Source of the DNA: Planctomycetota bacterium
GTDB taxonomy: Bacteria; Planctomycetota; Planctomycetia; Pirellulales; Pirellulaceae
DNA length: 20,408 nucleotides
Direction: 5' to 3'
NCBI GenBank assembly: GCA_024277285.1
Contig: JAJRVM010000265.1
Span: forward strand, 1 to 20,408
The notes under the pieces were generated by a model, which saw nothing but the letters and a program-made list of their open reading frames with translations, was not told where the DNA came from and ran no database searches. The translations under genes and the position numbers were made by a program. Shown one piece after another: positions 6,924 to 14,298 of this stretch (position 1 is the first letter of the stretch; the number at the start of each line of letters is the position of its first letter).

Positions 6924-8300
6924 ATGTCCGGGTCTGTCCCAAACGATTTTACGATCCAAAGCCTCGGACCACCAAGGGTCCGTTCCCCGTACCGGGCGAG
7001 TCGTTTCGTCTCAGACGAGGAACGGACCTTATTCCGAACGACCATCCAGGGAGACAACGGTCCCGATCATCGGAACGAGTCAGGGACGCCGCTCAGCTTT
7101 GAGTTGGCCGGCCCGCGGAAGCATCTCTACTTCGACCCGACCAAGACACGTTGCGGTATCGTCACTTGCGGCGGTTTGTGCCCGGGTTTGAACGCCGTTA
7201 TCCGTGCGATCGTGCTGCAGCTCTACTACCAATACCGAGTGCGAACGATATACGGCTTTCAGTACGGTTTTGAGGGATTGATCCCGGAGTATGAACACCC
7301 GGCGGTTATGCTGGATTTGGACTCCGTCTCGAATATCCATCAGCGTGGTGGGACGATTCTTGCTTCCTCACGGGGACCGCAATCCGCCAAGGATATGGTT
7401 GATGCACTGGAGCGACTGAATATTCAAGTGCTCTTTTGTATCGGTGGTGATGGGACCTTCCGAGCAGCCCTCAATCTTACGCAAGAGATCAAATCGAGAC
7501 AGTTGAAGACCAGTGTCGTCGCTGTCCCCAAGACCATAGACAACGACATCTCGTTCACCGCGAGAACATTTGGCTTTGAAACGGCCTACTCTGCGGCGGC
7601 TTCGGCCATCCGCAGCGCCCACGTGGAAGCCACGGGGGCCTCGAACGGAATTGGGCTTCTCAAATTGATGGGGCGTCACGCCGGCTTTATTGCCGCTCAT
7701 GCGGCACTGGCCAGCGGTGATGCCAATTTCGTGCTCGTGCCGGAGATGGAGTTTGAGCTCGGCGGAAGCAATGGCCTTCTGCCCCACCTGTATCGGCGTC
7801 TCAAGGCGCGGCGACATGCGGTAATCGTTGTGGCGGAAGGTGCCGGTCAGCATCTGTTTGACCAAGACTCCACCGTTTCGATGGCCAATGACCCGTCGGG
7901 CAACGTTCGGTTCCAGGATATTGGAATCCTGTTGCGCGATCGGATTAGCGAGTACCTCAAGCTCATGGGGGTATCGTTTACCCTCAAGTACATCGACCCC
8001 AGTTACCTCATACGCTCAGCGCCGGCGACACCGAGCGACTCCTTGTTTGCGGGCATCCTTGGTCAGATGGCGGTCCACGCGGGAATGGCCGGAAAAACGG
8101 CGGTCTTTGTAGGGTATTGGAACGATCGGTTCACCCATGTGCCTATCGAAGCCGCGGTATCTGTACCGAAAAGATTAGATCCGAATGGAAACTTTTGGCA
8201 GAGCGTTGTGGAATGCACCGGGCAACCGCAGCGCATGTTTAACGACGGTGATGGGCTCTCGGAGGATCAAGAAATGGCAATCATGGAATCCTGTGTGTAG
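6924..8300 (+). CDS. ATP-dependent 6-phosphofructokinase (plant/trypanosome-type)
   Basis: A 458-residue cytosolic phosphofructokinase that makes fructose-1,6-bisphosphate from fructose-6-phosphate. ATG at 6924 is preferred over the adjoining TTG at 6921, because GAGG at 6913-6916 gives it a spacing of seven bases. Motifs: GGLCPGLN at 83-90, GGDGT at 174-178, PKTIDND at 202-208 and MGRHAGFIA at 249-257. Gly in GGDGT is typical of ATP users, whereas PPi enzymes usually have GGDDS; Lys203 in PKTIDND is shared with PPi-PFKs and with plant and trypanosome ATP-PFKs. The combination and the length of about 460, with an N-terminal extension of about 75 residues before the core, place it in the plant/trypanosome-like ATP group rather than the 320-residue PfkA type. 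It is followed after 60 bases by the transporter gene and may be co-transcribed with it. Confidence 0.9.
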   Translation: MSGSVPNDFTIQSLGPPRVRSPYRASRFVSDEERTLFRTTIQGDNGPDHRNESGTPLSFELAGPRKHLYFDPTKTRCGIVTCGGLCPGLNAVIRAIVLQLYYQYRVRTIYGFQYGFEGLIPEYEHPAVMLDLDSVSNIHQRGGTILASSRGPQSAKDMVDALERLNIQVLFCIGGDGTFRAALNLTQEIKSRQLKTSVVAVPKTIDNDISFTARTFGFETAYSAAASAIRSAHVEATGASNGIGLLKLMGRHAGFIAAHAALASGDANFVLVPEMEFELGGSNGLLPHLYRRLKARRHAVIVVAEGAGQHLFDQDSTVSMANDPSGNVRFQDIGILLRDRISEYLKLMGVSFTLKYIDPSYLIRSAPATPSDSLFAGILGQMAVHAGMAGKTAVFVGYWNDRFTHVPIEAAVSVPKRLDPNGNFWQSVVECTGQPQRMFNDGDGLSEDQEMAIMESCV

Positions 8301-8312
8301 CGACCGTCATGT

Positions 8313-8333
8313 CGGTGATTGTGAACATCACCG
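8313..8333 (+). promoter_or_regulatory. Hairpin between phosphofructokinase and transporter genes
   Basis: CGGTGAT (8313-8319) and ATCACCG (8327-8333) are perfect 7-bp complements around a 7-base loop, in the 60-base gap between the two genes. With no T-run it is more likely an mRNA processing or partial attenuation site within an operon, or an operator, than a full terminator. Confidence 0.35.
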
Positions 8334-8360
8334 GACGTACAAGAGAACAAGAGGTATACG

Positions 8361-9845
8361 GTGCGGCGGTCGGCTCGTCGCCCCGGGGCTAGCGCTAGTG
8401 GGCTCGGCCCGGCAGCGCCAGGCCTTGATTCATCCCCAAAGGCGGCGACACATGCCATGACACGAGGCAGATACATCGGACTGGCGGCAGCCGTGCTGCT
8501 GTTCGCCCTACCGTGGGTCGTTCACTTCCCCGGCCTTTCCATCGAAGGACATCGCGTCCTGAGTATTTTTCTGGCGGCCGTGATACTCTGGGTCACCGAA
8601 GCTGTACCGCTTCACGCCACCGCCGTCATCATCATCCTCGCCCAGATTTTGATTGTGAGCGACAAAGCGCTGCTTGCCGCTCCGGAAGGATTTGATCCGC
8701 CGTCCTACCGCATCTTCTTTGGCACCCTCTCCGATCCGGTTTTGATGCTCTTTCTGGGCGGTTTCTTTCTCGCTCACGGGGCGGCTAAGTTTGATCTCGA
8801 TCGCAACCTGGCGCGGGTGTTGCTGCGTCCGTTCGGCACGTCAGCCACGATGATCCTGCTGGGCTTGATCACCATCACGGCCGTCTTCTCCATGTTCATG
8901 AGTAACACGGCCACCACCGCCACCATGATGGCGGTCGTTTTACCGGTGATGAGCCAACTTCCCGAGAAAGATCGAATGCGGACCGGACTGGCATTGTGCA
9001 TTCCCATAGCGGCCAACGTGGGTGGTCTCGGGACACCAATCGGGACACCGCCGAACGCGATTGCTATTGGCGCACTGAGCCGGAGTGGTATCAACATTGA
9101 CTTCCTTCAATGGATGCAGATGACCATTCCGTTCGTGGTCATCATCCTTGCGGTCGTCTGGGTGGTTATTGGCAAGCTCTACCGCTTCAGCGGGAAGAAG
9201 ATTGAACTCAGTATCGACTCGACATTCAACAAGTCGCTGTCCGCAAAAATCTTTTATGTGGTGTTCGCCGTCACGATCGTCCTCTGGCTGACTTCAAAAC
9301 TGCATGGGATGAGCTCCAGCATCGTGGGCTTTGTGCCGGTAGTGGTGTTGCTCTCGACGCGTGTCTTTTCACCAAAGGACTTGCAGTCAATCCAATGGCA
9401 CGTATTGTGGCTGGTGGCCGGCGGGATTGCGTTGGGCGTCGGTGTCGGTAAATGCGGGCTCGATGCTTGGCTGCTCGGGCTCATCGAGTGGAACGCCATG
9501 TCCTCGACCATGATTGTAGCCATGCTCGCACTGACGGCGTTGCTCTTGAGTACCGTGATCTCCAATAGCGCGACGGCGAACCTCGTAGTGCCTCTGGCCA
9601 TGACCCTGGCCGTGTCGGGCGGCGTCGGTATCAGCCCACTCACGGCAGCGGTGTTTGTGGCCATTGGATCGTCGCTTGCAATGGCGCTACCGATCAGCAC
9701 GCCCCCCAACGCCGTTGCCATTAGCACCGGTGAAGTTCGTACCAAAGACCTGGCTATAGTCGGTGTGTTGGTGGGTGCGATCGGTTTGACCCTGTTTCTC
9801 ATCGCCGGTCAGTGGTTCTGGACGCTTGTCGGAGTCTTGCAGTGA
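8361..9845 (+). CDS. DASS/SLC13-family anion (dicarboxylate-type) transporter
   Basis: A 494-residue inner-membrane carrier of the divalent anion:sodium symporter family, which imports di- and tricarboxylates or sulfate with sodium. It has about a dozen hydrophobic segments and the two family repeats: SNTATTATM at 181-189 followed by GTPIGTPPNAIA, and SNSATANLVVP from 401 followed by PISTPPNAVA. These SNT/SNS motifs form the sodium and carboxylate sites. GTG at 8361 has GAGG at 8351-8354 and is chosen; ATG at 8457 would remove a polar, basic 32-residue leader and is the main alternative, as membrane segments begin right after it. The gene ends in GTGA overlapping the histidine kinase start, so the two are translationally coupled. 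The neighbourhood with PEP carboxykinase favours C4-dicarboxylates as substrate; this is inference. Confidence 0.9.
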   Translation: MRRSARRPGASASGLGPAAPGLDSSPKAATHAMTRGRYIGLAAAVLLFALPWVVHFPGLSIEGHRVLSIFLAAVILWVTEAVPLHATAVIIILAQILIVSDKALLAAPEGFDPPSYRIFFGTLSDPVLMLFLGGFFLAHGAAKFDLDRNLARVLLRPFGTSATMILLGLITITAVFSMFMSNTATTATMMAVVLPVMSQLPEKDRMRTGLALCIPIAANVGGLGTPIGTPPNAIAIGALSRSGINIDFLQWMQMTIPFVVIILAVVWVVIGKLYRFSGKKIELSIDSTFNKSLSAKIFYVVFAVTIVLWLTSKLHGMSSSIVGFVPVVVLLSTRVFSPKDLQSIQWHVLWLVAGGIALGVGVGKCGLDAWLLGLIEWNAMSSTMIVAMLALTALLLSTVISNSATANLVVPLAMTLAVSGGVGISPLTAAVFVAIGSSLAMALPISTPPNAVAISTGEVRTKDLAIVGVLVGAIGLTLFLIAGQWFWTLVGVLQ

Positions 9846-11866
9846 CGGATGCCGCAGACAACGCCACTTCTCAATATGTGATGCTCTGTGTCGCGGATGA
9901 TCCGGATACGCTGGCTGCTTTACTGCGTGATGCGAAAGCAGTTTGTCAGTCAGCGATTCGCCTCGAAGGCTATTGTGATGCCGATCGAGCGCTCTCAACA
10001 ATCAGAACGTATCGTGCCCCCGACATACGCGTGGCTGTGGTGATGGTCGATCAGGACTTACCGGGTAGGCGCGGCGTGGAGTTGCTTCTTGCCATACACG
10101 AAGCCGCCGATACCCGGGCCGCTCGCAAAGTGTTGATCGTGTCGCAACCGTCGGGGGAGGATCTCATGCGAGGGCTCAATCATGGCGCGTTGCATCGCAC
10201 GTTGCCCAAACCTTGGGAACACGATGAATTATGCGACTGTATCCGCACGTTGCTGACAAGTTTCTTCGTCCACCATGCCCCGGATGACATGGCACGCTTT
10301 TCTCATGTGTTAGACACGAAGCAATTTCCGCGTGCCCATGTGGCCGCCAGGCAACGGCAACGTGTGCTTGATGTCCAGCTTACGACACTCAAGCGTAGCT
10401 TTCTGGCCAACTTGGATATGAGCGACGAAGAAGTGGAACAGGCGATGGGAGCTGCCATCGAGGAGGCGCTGCATCATCCCCGGTACTGTCAGTACGCGGC
10501 CGGCACCGTACTGCTCCAACAGGACGAGCCGCTCGAAAAGATTTTCATCCTATTGTCCGGTCAAGTTCAGTTGTTTCGCAAAACCGGAGACCGCGAGATT
10601 ATTCTCCACAAGCACTCCGCCGGAAAGATCATCGGCTTGCTCTCGCTCGCGCAGCGCCAGCGTGCCTTTTTCACATGCCGTGCGTTCACCGATGTCACCC
10701 TACTGCCGTTGACCTTCGAGCAGCTCGACGCCGCGCTTCAAACCAACCCCTGGCTCAGCGGGTATTTTGTGACGACGCTGATTCGTTCGCTGGGCACACG
10801 TAGCAAACACACCGCACAGCTCAAGGTGGAGGTCGAAAATCTAAACCTCGAACTACGGGAAGAGCGTGATCAATTGTCGACGGCTTTGGAGCAATTACAA
10901 GAGGCACAGGCGCGCATGGTTGAGGCGGAGAAGATGGCCACACTGGGCCAGCTATCCGCCGGCGTTGCCCACGAGTTGAACAACCCGACCGCGGCCATGC
11001 GACGAGCGGTCGACTTCATCGCCGAGGACGTGGTTTCGCTGGTGACGCCGCTACCCGATGGGGCATTGATTGCCCAGACCGTCGAATCGGCAATGACGAC
11101 GGAGCCGGTGTCGACTCGTGATCTTCGAAACATCGGAGCGGAACTGGCATCCGTCGTCGGCGATAGCGCGTTGACTCGTCGGCTCGTAAAGGTAGGTATC
11201 ACGACGGCCGACGCCTACCGCAAGCAGTTCGGAGGCCTGTCGGATGCCGCCCGCGAAGCGCGACTCGTCACCGTAGAGCGATACCATGCCCTGGGAACCG
11301 CGCTGCGTAACCTGAGTACGTGTTCCGATCGCATCTCGGGCATTGTCCGAAGTATGAAATCCTATTCCCGGAGCGATCAAGAACTTGTCTGCAACGTCGA
11401 CGTGCATGAAGGTCTGGGGGACACGTTACGTATACTCGAACACACGCTGCACGGTATCGATGTCAAACTATCCTACGGCGAGCTTCCACGGATTGAGTGT
11501 CATGTCGGCGAGATCAATCAGGTGTGGACGAACCTGATATCCAACGCCAAGCAAGCGATGGGTGATACCGGCACATTGCATCTGGTAACCGACCAACCTG
11601 ACGACGATCATATTCGCGTTCGAGTCATCGATAACGGTAAGGGCATCGCACCCGAGGCGATCGCTAAGGTCTTTGATCTGCATTTTACCACTAAGGGAGG
11701 GCGCGTGGAATTCGGGTTGGGCATGGGGCTTTCCATCTGCCAGCGAATCGTCACGCGTCATGGGGGAGAGATTTCCGTAGAATCCCAGCCGGGCGAGACC
11801 TGCTTCACAGTGGTCCTACCCGTTCACTACCCGCGCAGCCCGAGTGAGAGACAAACTGATGAATGA
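9842..11866 (+). CDS. Hybrid histidine kinase: receiver, cNMP-binding-like domain, long DHp, HATPase
   Basis: A 674-residue cytosolic sensor kinase without membrane segments. GTG at 9842 is chosen because GGAG at 9831-9834 is seven bases away and it overlaps the transporter stop as GTGA; a GTG at 9812 is possible but less good. Domain order: receiver at about 11-135 with acceptor Asp70 and the LPKPW switch Lys; cyclic-nucleotide-binding-type beta-roll at about 218-320; coiled coil at about 325-365; DHp with His377 in AHELNNP; ATPase with DNGKG at 597-601 and GLGMGL at 625-630. The two DHp helices are separated by about 110 residues instead of the usual short turn. The beta-roll lacks a convincing phosphate-binding cassette, so the ligand is unclear. 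It is coupled to the transporter upstream and the response regulator downstream, suggesting that it senses transport, metabolite or energy state and phosphorylates that regulator. Confidence 0.92.
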   Translation: MTDAADNATSQYVMLCVADDPDTLAALLRDAKAVCQSAIRLEGYCDADRALSTIRTYRAPDIRVAVVMVDQDLPGRRGVELLLAIHEAADTRAARKVLIVSQPSGEDLMRGLNHGALHRTLPKPWEHDELCDCIRTLLTSFFVHHAPDDMARFSHVLDTKQFPRAHVAARQRQRVLDVQLTTLKRSFLANLDMSDEEVEQAMGAAIEEALHHPRYCQYAAGTVLLQQDEPLEKIFILLSGQVQLFRKTGDREIILHKHSAGKIIGLLSLAQRQRAFFTCRAFTDVTLLPLTFEQLDAALQTNPWLSGYFVTTLIRSLGTRSKHTAQLKVEVENLNLELREERDQLSTALEQLQEAQARMVEAEKMATLGQLSAGVAHELNNPTAAMRRAVDFIAEDVVSLVTPLPDGALIAQTVESAMTTEPVSTRDLRNIGAELASVVGDSALTRRLVKVGITTADAYRKQFGGLSDAAREARLVTVERYHALGTALRNLSTCSDRISGIVRSMKSYSRSDQELVCNVDVHEGLGDTLRILEHTLHGIDVKLSYGELPRIECHVGEINQVWTNLISNAKQAMGDTGTLHLVTDQPDDDHIRVRVIDNGKGIAPEAIAKVFDLHFTTKGGRVEFGLGMGLSICQRIVTRHGGEISVESQPGETCFTVVLPVHYPRSPSERQTDE

Positions 11867-12350
11867 CATGGTGATATTATGCGTCGAGGACGAAGTGGAA
11901 GTTCGTAACGCCATTGTGCGTGACATTGCACCTTTCGCACAGATTTGTCGAATTGATGAGGCGGAGGATGCGGCTGATGCGAAAGACGCAGTTTCTCAGT
12001 GTCTCGCGGCCGGAGACCATCTTGCGCTGGTGCTGTGCGATCACATGCTTCCCGGTCAGTCTGGAGTCGATTTCCTGGTGACGTTGCACGACGATGCCCG
12101 CACCCGTGCCACGCGCAAGGTTCTCGTCACCGGCCAAGCCGGGCTGGAAGACACTGTGAAAGCCGTTAACCGGGCGAATCTCGACCACTACATCACCAAG
12201 CCCTGGTCGAAAGAGACGCTGCACGCCACCATCAAGGAACAGTTGACGAATTATGTTCTGGAGTGCGTGGAGAACGTACTGCCCTACGTCAGCTTGCTGG
12301 ATGGACCCCGCTTGCTCGCCGCACAACGAGACCGCATCACCCATGAGTAG
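11859..12350 (+). CDS. Single-domain response regulator
   Basis: A 163-residue receiver protein with no DNA-binding or enzymatic output domain. ATG at 11859 is preferred: it overlaps the kinase stop by 8 bases (ATGAATGA) and has GAGAG at about 11846-11850; the frame also allows GTG at 11844. The receiver is complete: acidic pocket VEDE, acceptor Asp61 in CDHMLPG, Thr in VLVTGQ, Lys in ITKPW. The last 35 or so residues form an extra helix-rich tail. It resembles the receiver of the kinase just upstream (LPGxxGV, TRAxRKVL, KPW and the following helix), so the two receivers look like paralogues. With no output domain it probably acts by protein contact or as a phosphorelay link or sink. It is the last gene of the coupled transporter-kinase-regulator unit. 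Confidence 0.9.
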   Translation: MNDMVILCVEDEVEVRNAIVRDIAPFAQICRIDEAEDAADAKDAVSQCLAAGDHLALVLCDHMLPGQSGVDFLVTLHDDARTRATRKVLVTGQAGLEDTVKAVNRANLDHYITKPWSKETLHATIKEQLTNYVLECVENVLPYVSLLDGPRLLAAQRDRITHE

Positions 12351-12376
12351 ACCGTGGTCGGTCTGGCATCGCAATC

Positions 12377-12401
12377 GGCGTGAGAGGTGTACGTCCACGC
12401 C
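12377..12401 (+). terminator. Hairpin after the response regulator gene
   Basis: GGCGTG (12377-12382) and CACGCC (12396-12401) are perfect 6-bp complements with a 13-base loop, 27 bases after the stop codon. No T-run is present. It is a candidate 3'-end structure for the transporter-kinase-regulator operon. Confidence 0.35.
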
Positions 12402-12462
12402 TCCGCGCGCATGACCAAGGTGCTTTTCGGGTATGTTCTGTACCGCCGCGTCGTTTAGGTCG

Positions 12463-12474
12463 ATATCCGCGTCG
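12463..12474 (+). promoter_or_regulatory. 12-mer shared with the phosphofructokinase upstream region (copy 2)
   Basis: ATATCCGCGTCG is identical to 6881-6892 and lies 106 bases before the aldolase start. A second CCGCGTCGT followed by TTAGG occurs just upstream (around 12447-12459), similar to the CCGCGTCGTGATTAGG found at the first copy. This could be a common operator for the two glycolytic genes. Confidence 0.3.
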
Positions 12475-12475
12475 G

Positions 12476-12497
12476 GGCCGGCTCTTTTGCGCCGGTC
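12476..12497 (+). promoter_or_regulatory. Hairpin upstream of the aldolase gene
   Basis: GGCCGGC (12476-12482) pairs with GCCGGTC (12491-12497), 7 bp with one G-U, around the loop TCTTTTGC. It directly follows the shared 12-mer and is about 80 bases in front of the aldolase start. It may be a terminator for read-through from upstream or a leader element. Confidence 0.35.
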
Positions 12498-12579
12498 AAT
12501 CGTCGCGCAGATGAGACAAATGCTCCGTGTTGAGCTGCCATGAAAGGTTCCATCACCCATTCTTTGAGGAGAACATGAA

Positions 12580-13596
12580 ATGCCACTCGTACCGATGCGT
12601 ATCCTGTTGGACCATGCGGCAGAGAACGATTACGGCTTGGCCGCGTTCAATGTGAACAATATGGAACAAATCCAAGCGGTGATGACCGCCGCCGAGGAAA
12701 CGGAGTCGCCGGCGATCATCCAGGCCTCCCGCGGCGCGCGTGCGTATACCAACGACGTGTACTTGCGGCACATGATCCTTGCTGCGGTGGAGCTTCACCC
12801 ACACATTCCTGTCGCCATGCACCTCGACCATGGGAACTCACCCGACACGTGCGTCAGCGCGATGGATCAGGGTTTCACGTCGGTCATGATGGATGGTTCA
12901 CTCGATGCGGACGGCAAGACGCCCTCCAGCTTTGAATACAACGTCGAAGTCACCAAAAAAGTAGTGGATGCCGCGCATCCGAGAGGCGTGACCGTGGAGG
13001 GTGAATTAGGTTGTCTGGGCGGAATCGAAGACGGGCACGGGGCCGGCCTGACGGAGGCCGAGGCAAGAAAGCACCTGACTGATCCGGCCCAAGCAGAGGA
13101 GTTCGTTGCTCGTACCAAGGTTGATGCCCTTGCGGTGGCCATCGGCACCAGCCATGGAGCGTATAAGTTTACGGAGCAACCGACCGGAGATGTGTTGGTG
13201 ATGGGTGTCATCGAAGAGATCCACTCACGACTGCCCAACACCCACCTGGTCATGCATGGCTCCTCCAGCGTGCCTCAGGAGCTTTTAGAGATCATTCGCC
13301 AATACGGTGGCGAGATGAAACAAACTTTCGGCGTCCCCGTCGAAGAGATCCAACGCGGCATCAAAAACGGCGTTCGGAAGATCAACGTAGATACCGATAA
13401 CCGTTTAGCCATCACCGGTGCCATCCGTAAGGTGTTCGCCACCAACAAGAGTGAATTCGACCCACGGAAATACATGGGCGTGGCCCGTGAGGCGATGAAG
13501 CAGGTATGTGTCGCCCGTATGGTGGCGTTCGGACAAGCTGGACACGCTGGGAAGATCAAAGCTGTTGTTTGCGAGGAGCTCGTTTGCGCCTCGTAA
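12580..13596 (+). CDS. fba: Class II fructose-1,6-bisphosphate aldolase
   Basis: A 338-residue cytosolic zinc-dependent aldolase that reversibly splits fructose-1,6-bisphosphate into dihydroxyacetone phosphate and glyceraldehyde-3-phosphate. The ATG at 12580 has GAGGAGAA just upstream. Class II marks: HLDHG at 81-85 (Asp83 catalytic, His84 zinc ligand), VEGELG at 139-144, GTSHGAYK at 189-196 (His192), VMHGSSSVP at 224-232 (His226 zinc ligand), and KINVDTDNR at 267-275, which binds substrate phosphate. The [17 protein letters not shown] segment and the long C-terminal region fit the class IIB enzymes of about 345 residues common in autotrophs and many other bacteria. It has its own upstream region of about 230 bases after the two-component genes. 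It works together with the phosphofructokinase encoded 4.3 kb upstream. Confidence 0.96.
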   Translation: MPLVPMRILLDHAAENDYGLAAFNVNNMEQIQAVMTAAEETESPAIIQASRGARAYTNDVYLRHMILAAVELHPHIPVAMHLDHGNSPDTCVSAMDQGFTSVMMDGSLDADGKTPSSFEYNVEVTKKVVDAAHPRGVTVEGELGCLGGIEDGHGAGLTEAEARKHLTDPAQAEEFVARTKVDALAVAIGTSHGAYKFTEQPTGDVLVMGVIEEIHSRLPNTHLVMHGSSSVPQELLEIIRQYGGEMKQTFGVPVEEIQRGIKNGVRKINVDTDNRLAITGAIRKVFATNKSEFDPRKYMGVAREAMKQVCVARMVAFGQAGHAGKIKAVVCEELVCAS

Positions 13597-13622
13597 GGCG
13601 TGGGCGATTCGTACGACTACAG

Positions 13623-13682
13623 CCAGCCGAAGGGACCGAGCGGCTGGGCAGGATTGTCTGGAACAGAGTGCCGGACACTCTG
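13623..13682 (+). terminator. Tandem perfect hairpins after the aldolase gene
   Basis: Two perfect 7-bp stems follow the aldolase stop: CCAGCCG (13623-13629) with CGGCTGG (13641-13647), loop 11; and CAGAGTG (13664-13670) with CACTCTG (13676-13682), loop 5. Neither is followed by a T-run. They mark the border between the carbon-metabolism genes and the metal-efflux genes and probably end or protect the aldolase transcript. Confidence 0.5.
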
Positions 13683-13801
13683 CGCTCGGCCTGCGCTTCG
13701 ACTCACAGGCAATCGCATCTACTCCGACCGCCTAAAGTGTTACCGGGGAGTGACACGTACGGATTGACCGGAGCCGATGAACAAGCTAGGTTGCCGTAGC
13801 G

Positions 13802-14173
13802 ATGGGTCGAAGATTCACAATCACGGTTGTCATAGGCTCGCTTCTCGCCGTTCCGGCGTTGTGCGTTGGCGGCGTCATTGTGCATTCCTGCGAATGCAGG
13901 ATGGAGTTGGCCTGTTGCCCGTCTCCCTGCGACTGCAATCACTCGGGCTGTGGTCACGAAAGCAAGTGCTCTGACGACCCATGCAGCTTCTTCGTTCTTC
14001 GTCCCGAGCACCAGGGCGGGGACGTGGTCGTGTCGAGGCTAGCGGCTTCCGTCGCAATTGTCGGAATCGTGGCCGTACCACCTTCGATTTCGGTCGAGCG
14101 CACCAACACACACCGCTGGCCGGTAGGGAAGAATCGCCCTCTTCCCTTATGTGATGTTCCCCTCCTGATCTGA
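13802..14173 (+). CDS. Secreted Cys-rich small protein heading the metal-efflux genes
   Basis: I do not recognise an established family. The 123-residue product starts at ATG 13802; an in-frame TAG at 13787 forbids a longer form, and the SD is weak (AGG about 11 bases before). Residues 1-28 look like a signal peptide or membrane anchor. Residues 30-61 hold nine Cys in a dense pattern, including HSCEC, ACC, CDC, and a GCGHESKCSDDPC block with His and acidic residues, which suggests metal binding or several disulfides outside the cytoplasm. A second hydrophobic stretch lies at about 74-93 (VVVSRLAASVAIVGIVAVPP). It ends 125 bases before the CzcC-like gene on the same strand, so a role as periplasmic metal-binding accessory is reasonable but inferred. 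A competing frame at 13777-13974 has a better SD but no protein character. Confidence 0.55.
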   Translation: MGRRFTITVVIGSLLAVPALCVGGVIVHSCECRMELACCPSPCDCNHSGCGHESKCSDDPCSFFVLRPEHQGGDVVVSRLAASVAIVGIVAVPPSISVERTNTHRWPVGKNRPLPLCDVPLLI

Positions 14174-14298
14174 TTCCTCGTCTTTGCTTCACCGTGCGTT
14201 GTCGTGGTTTGCGTTCGCGCGCGTCGTTCCGCAATCCCGGCATGCGTCCTATGTGAGATTGCGCCCCTTGTGTTGAAACCAATGGAGAGCTAGTCCCC

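Noticed and set aside
9254..9802. 182-codon minus-strand frame inside the transporter gene
   Set aside because: Shadow of repeated hydrophobic codons of the transporter on the other strand.
11877..12560. 227-codon minus-strand frame opposite the response regulator
   Set aside because: Covers a complete receiver gene on the plus strand; translation shows no domain.
13777..13974. 65-codon frame with GGAG SD overlapping the Cys-rich gene
   Set aside because: Translation is Arg-rich and without a signal or motif; the overlapping Cys-rich frame has a signal peptide and an ordered Cys pattern.
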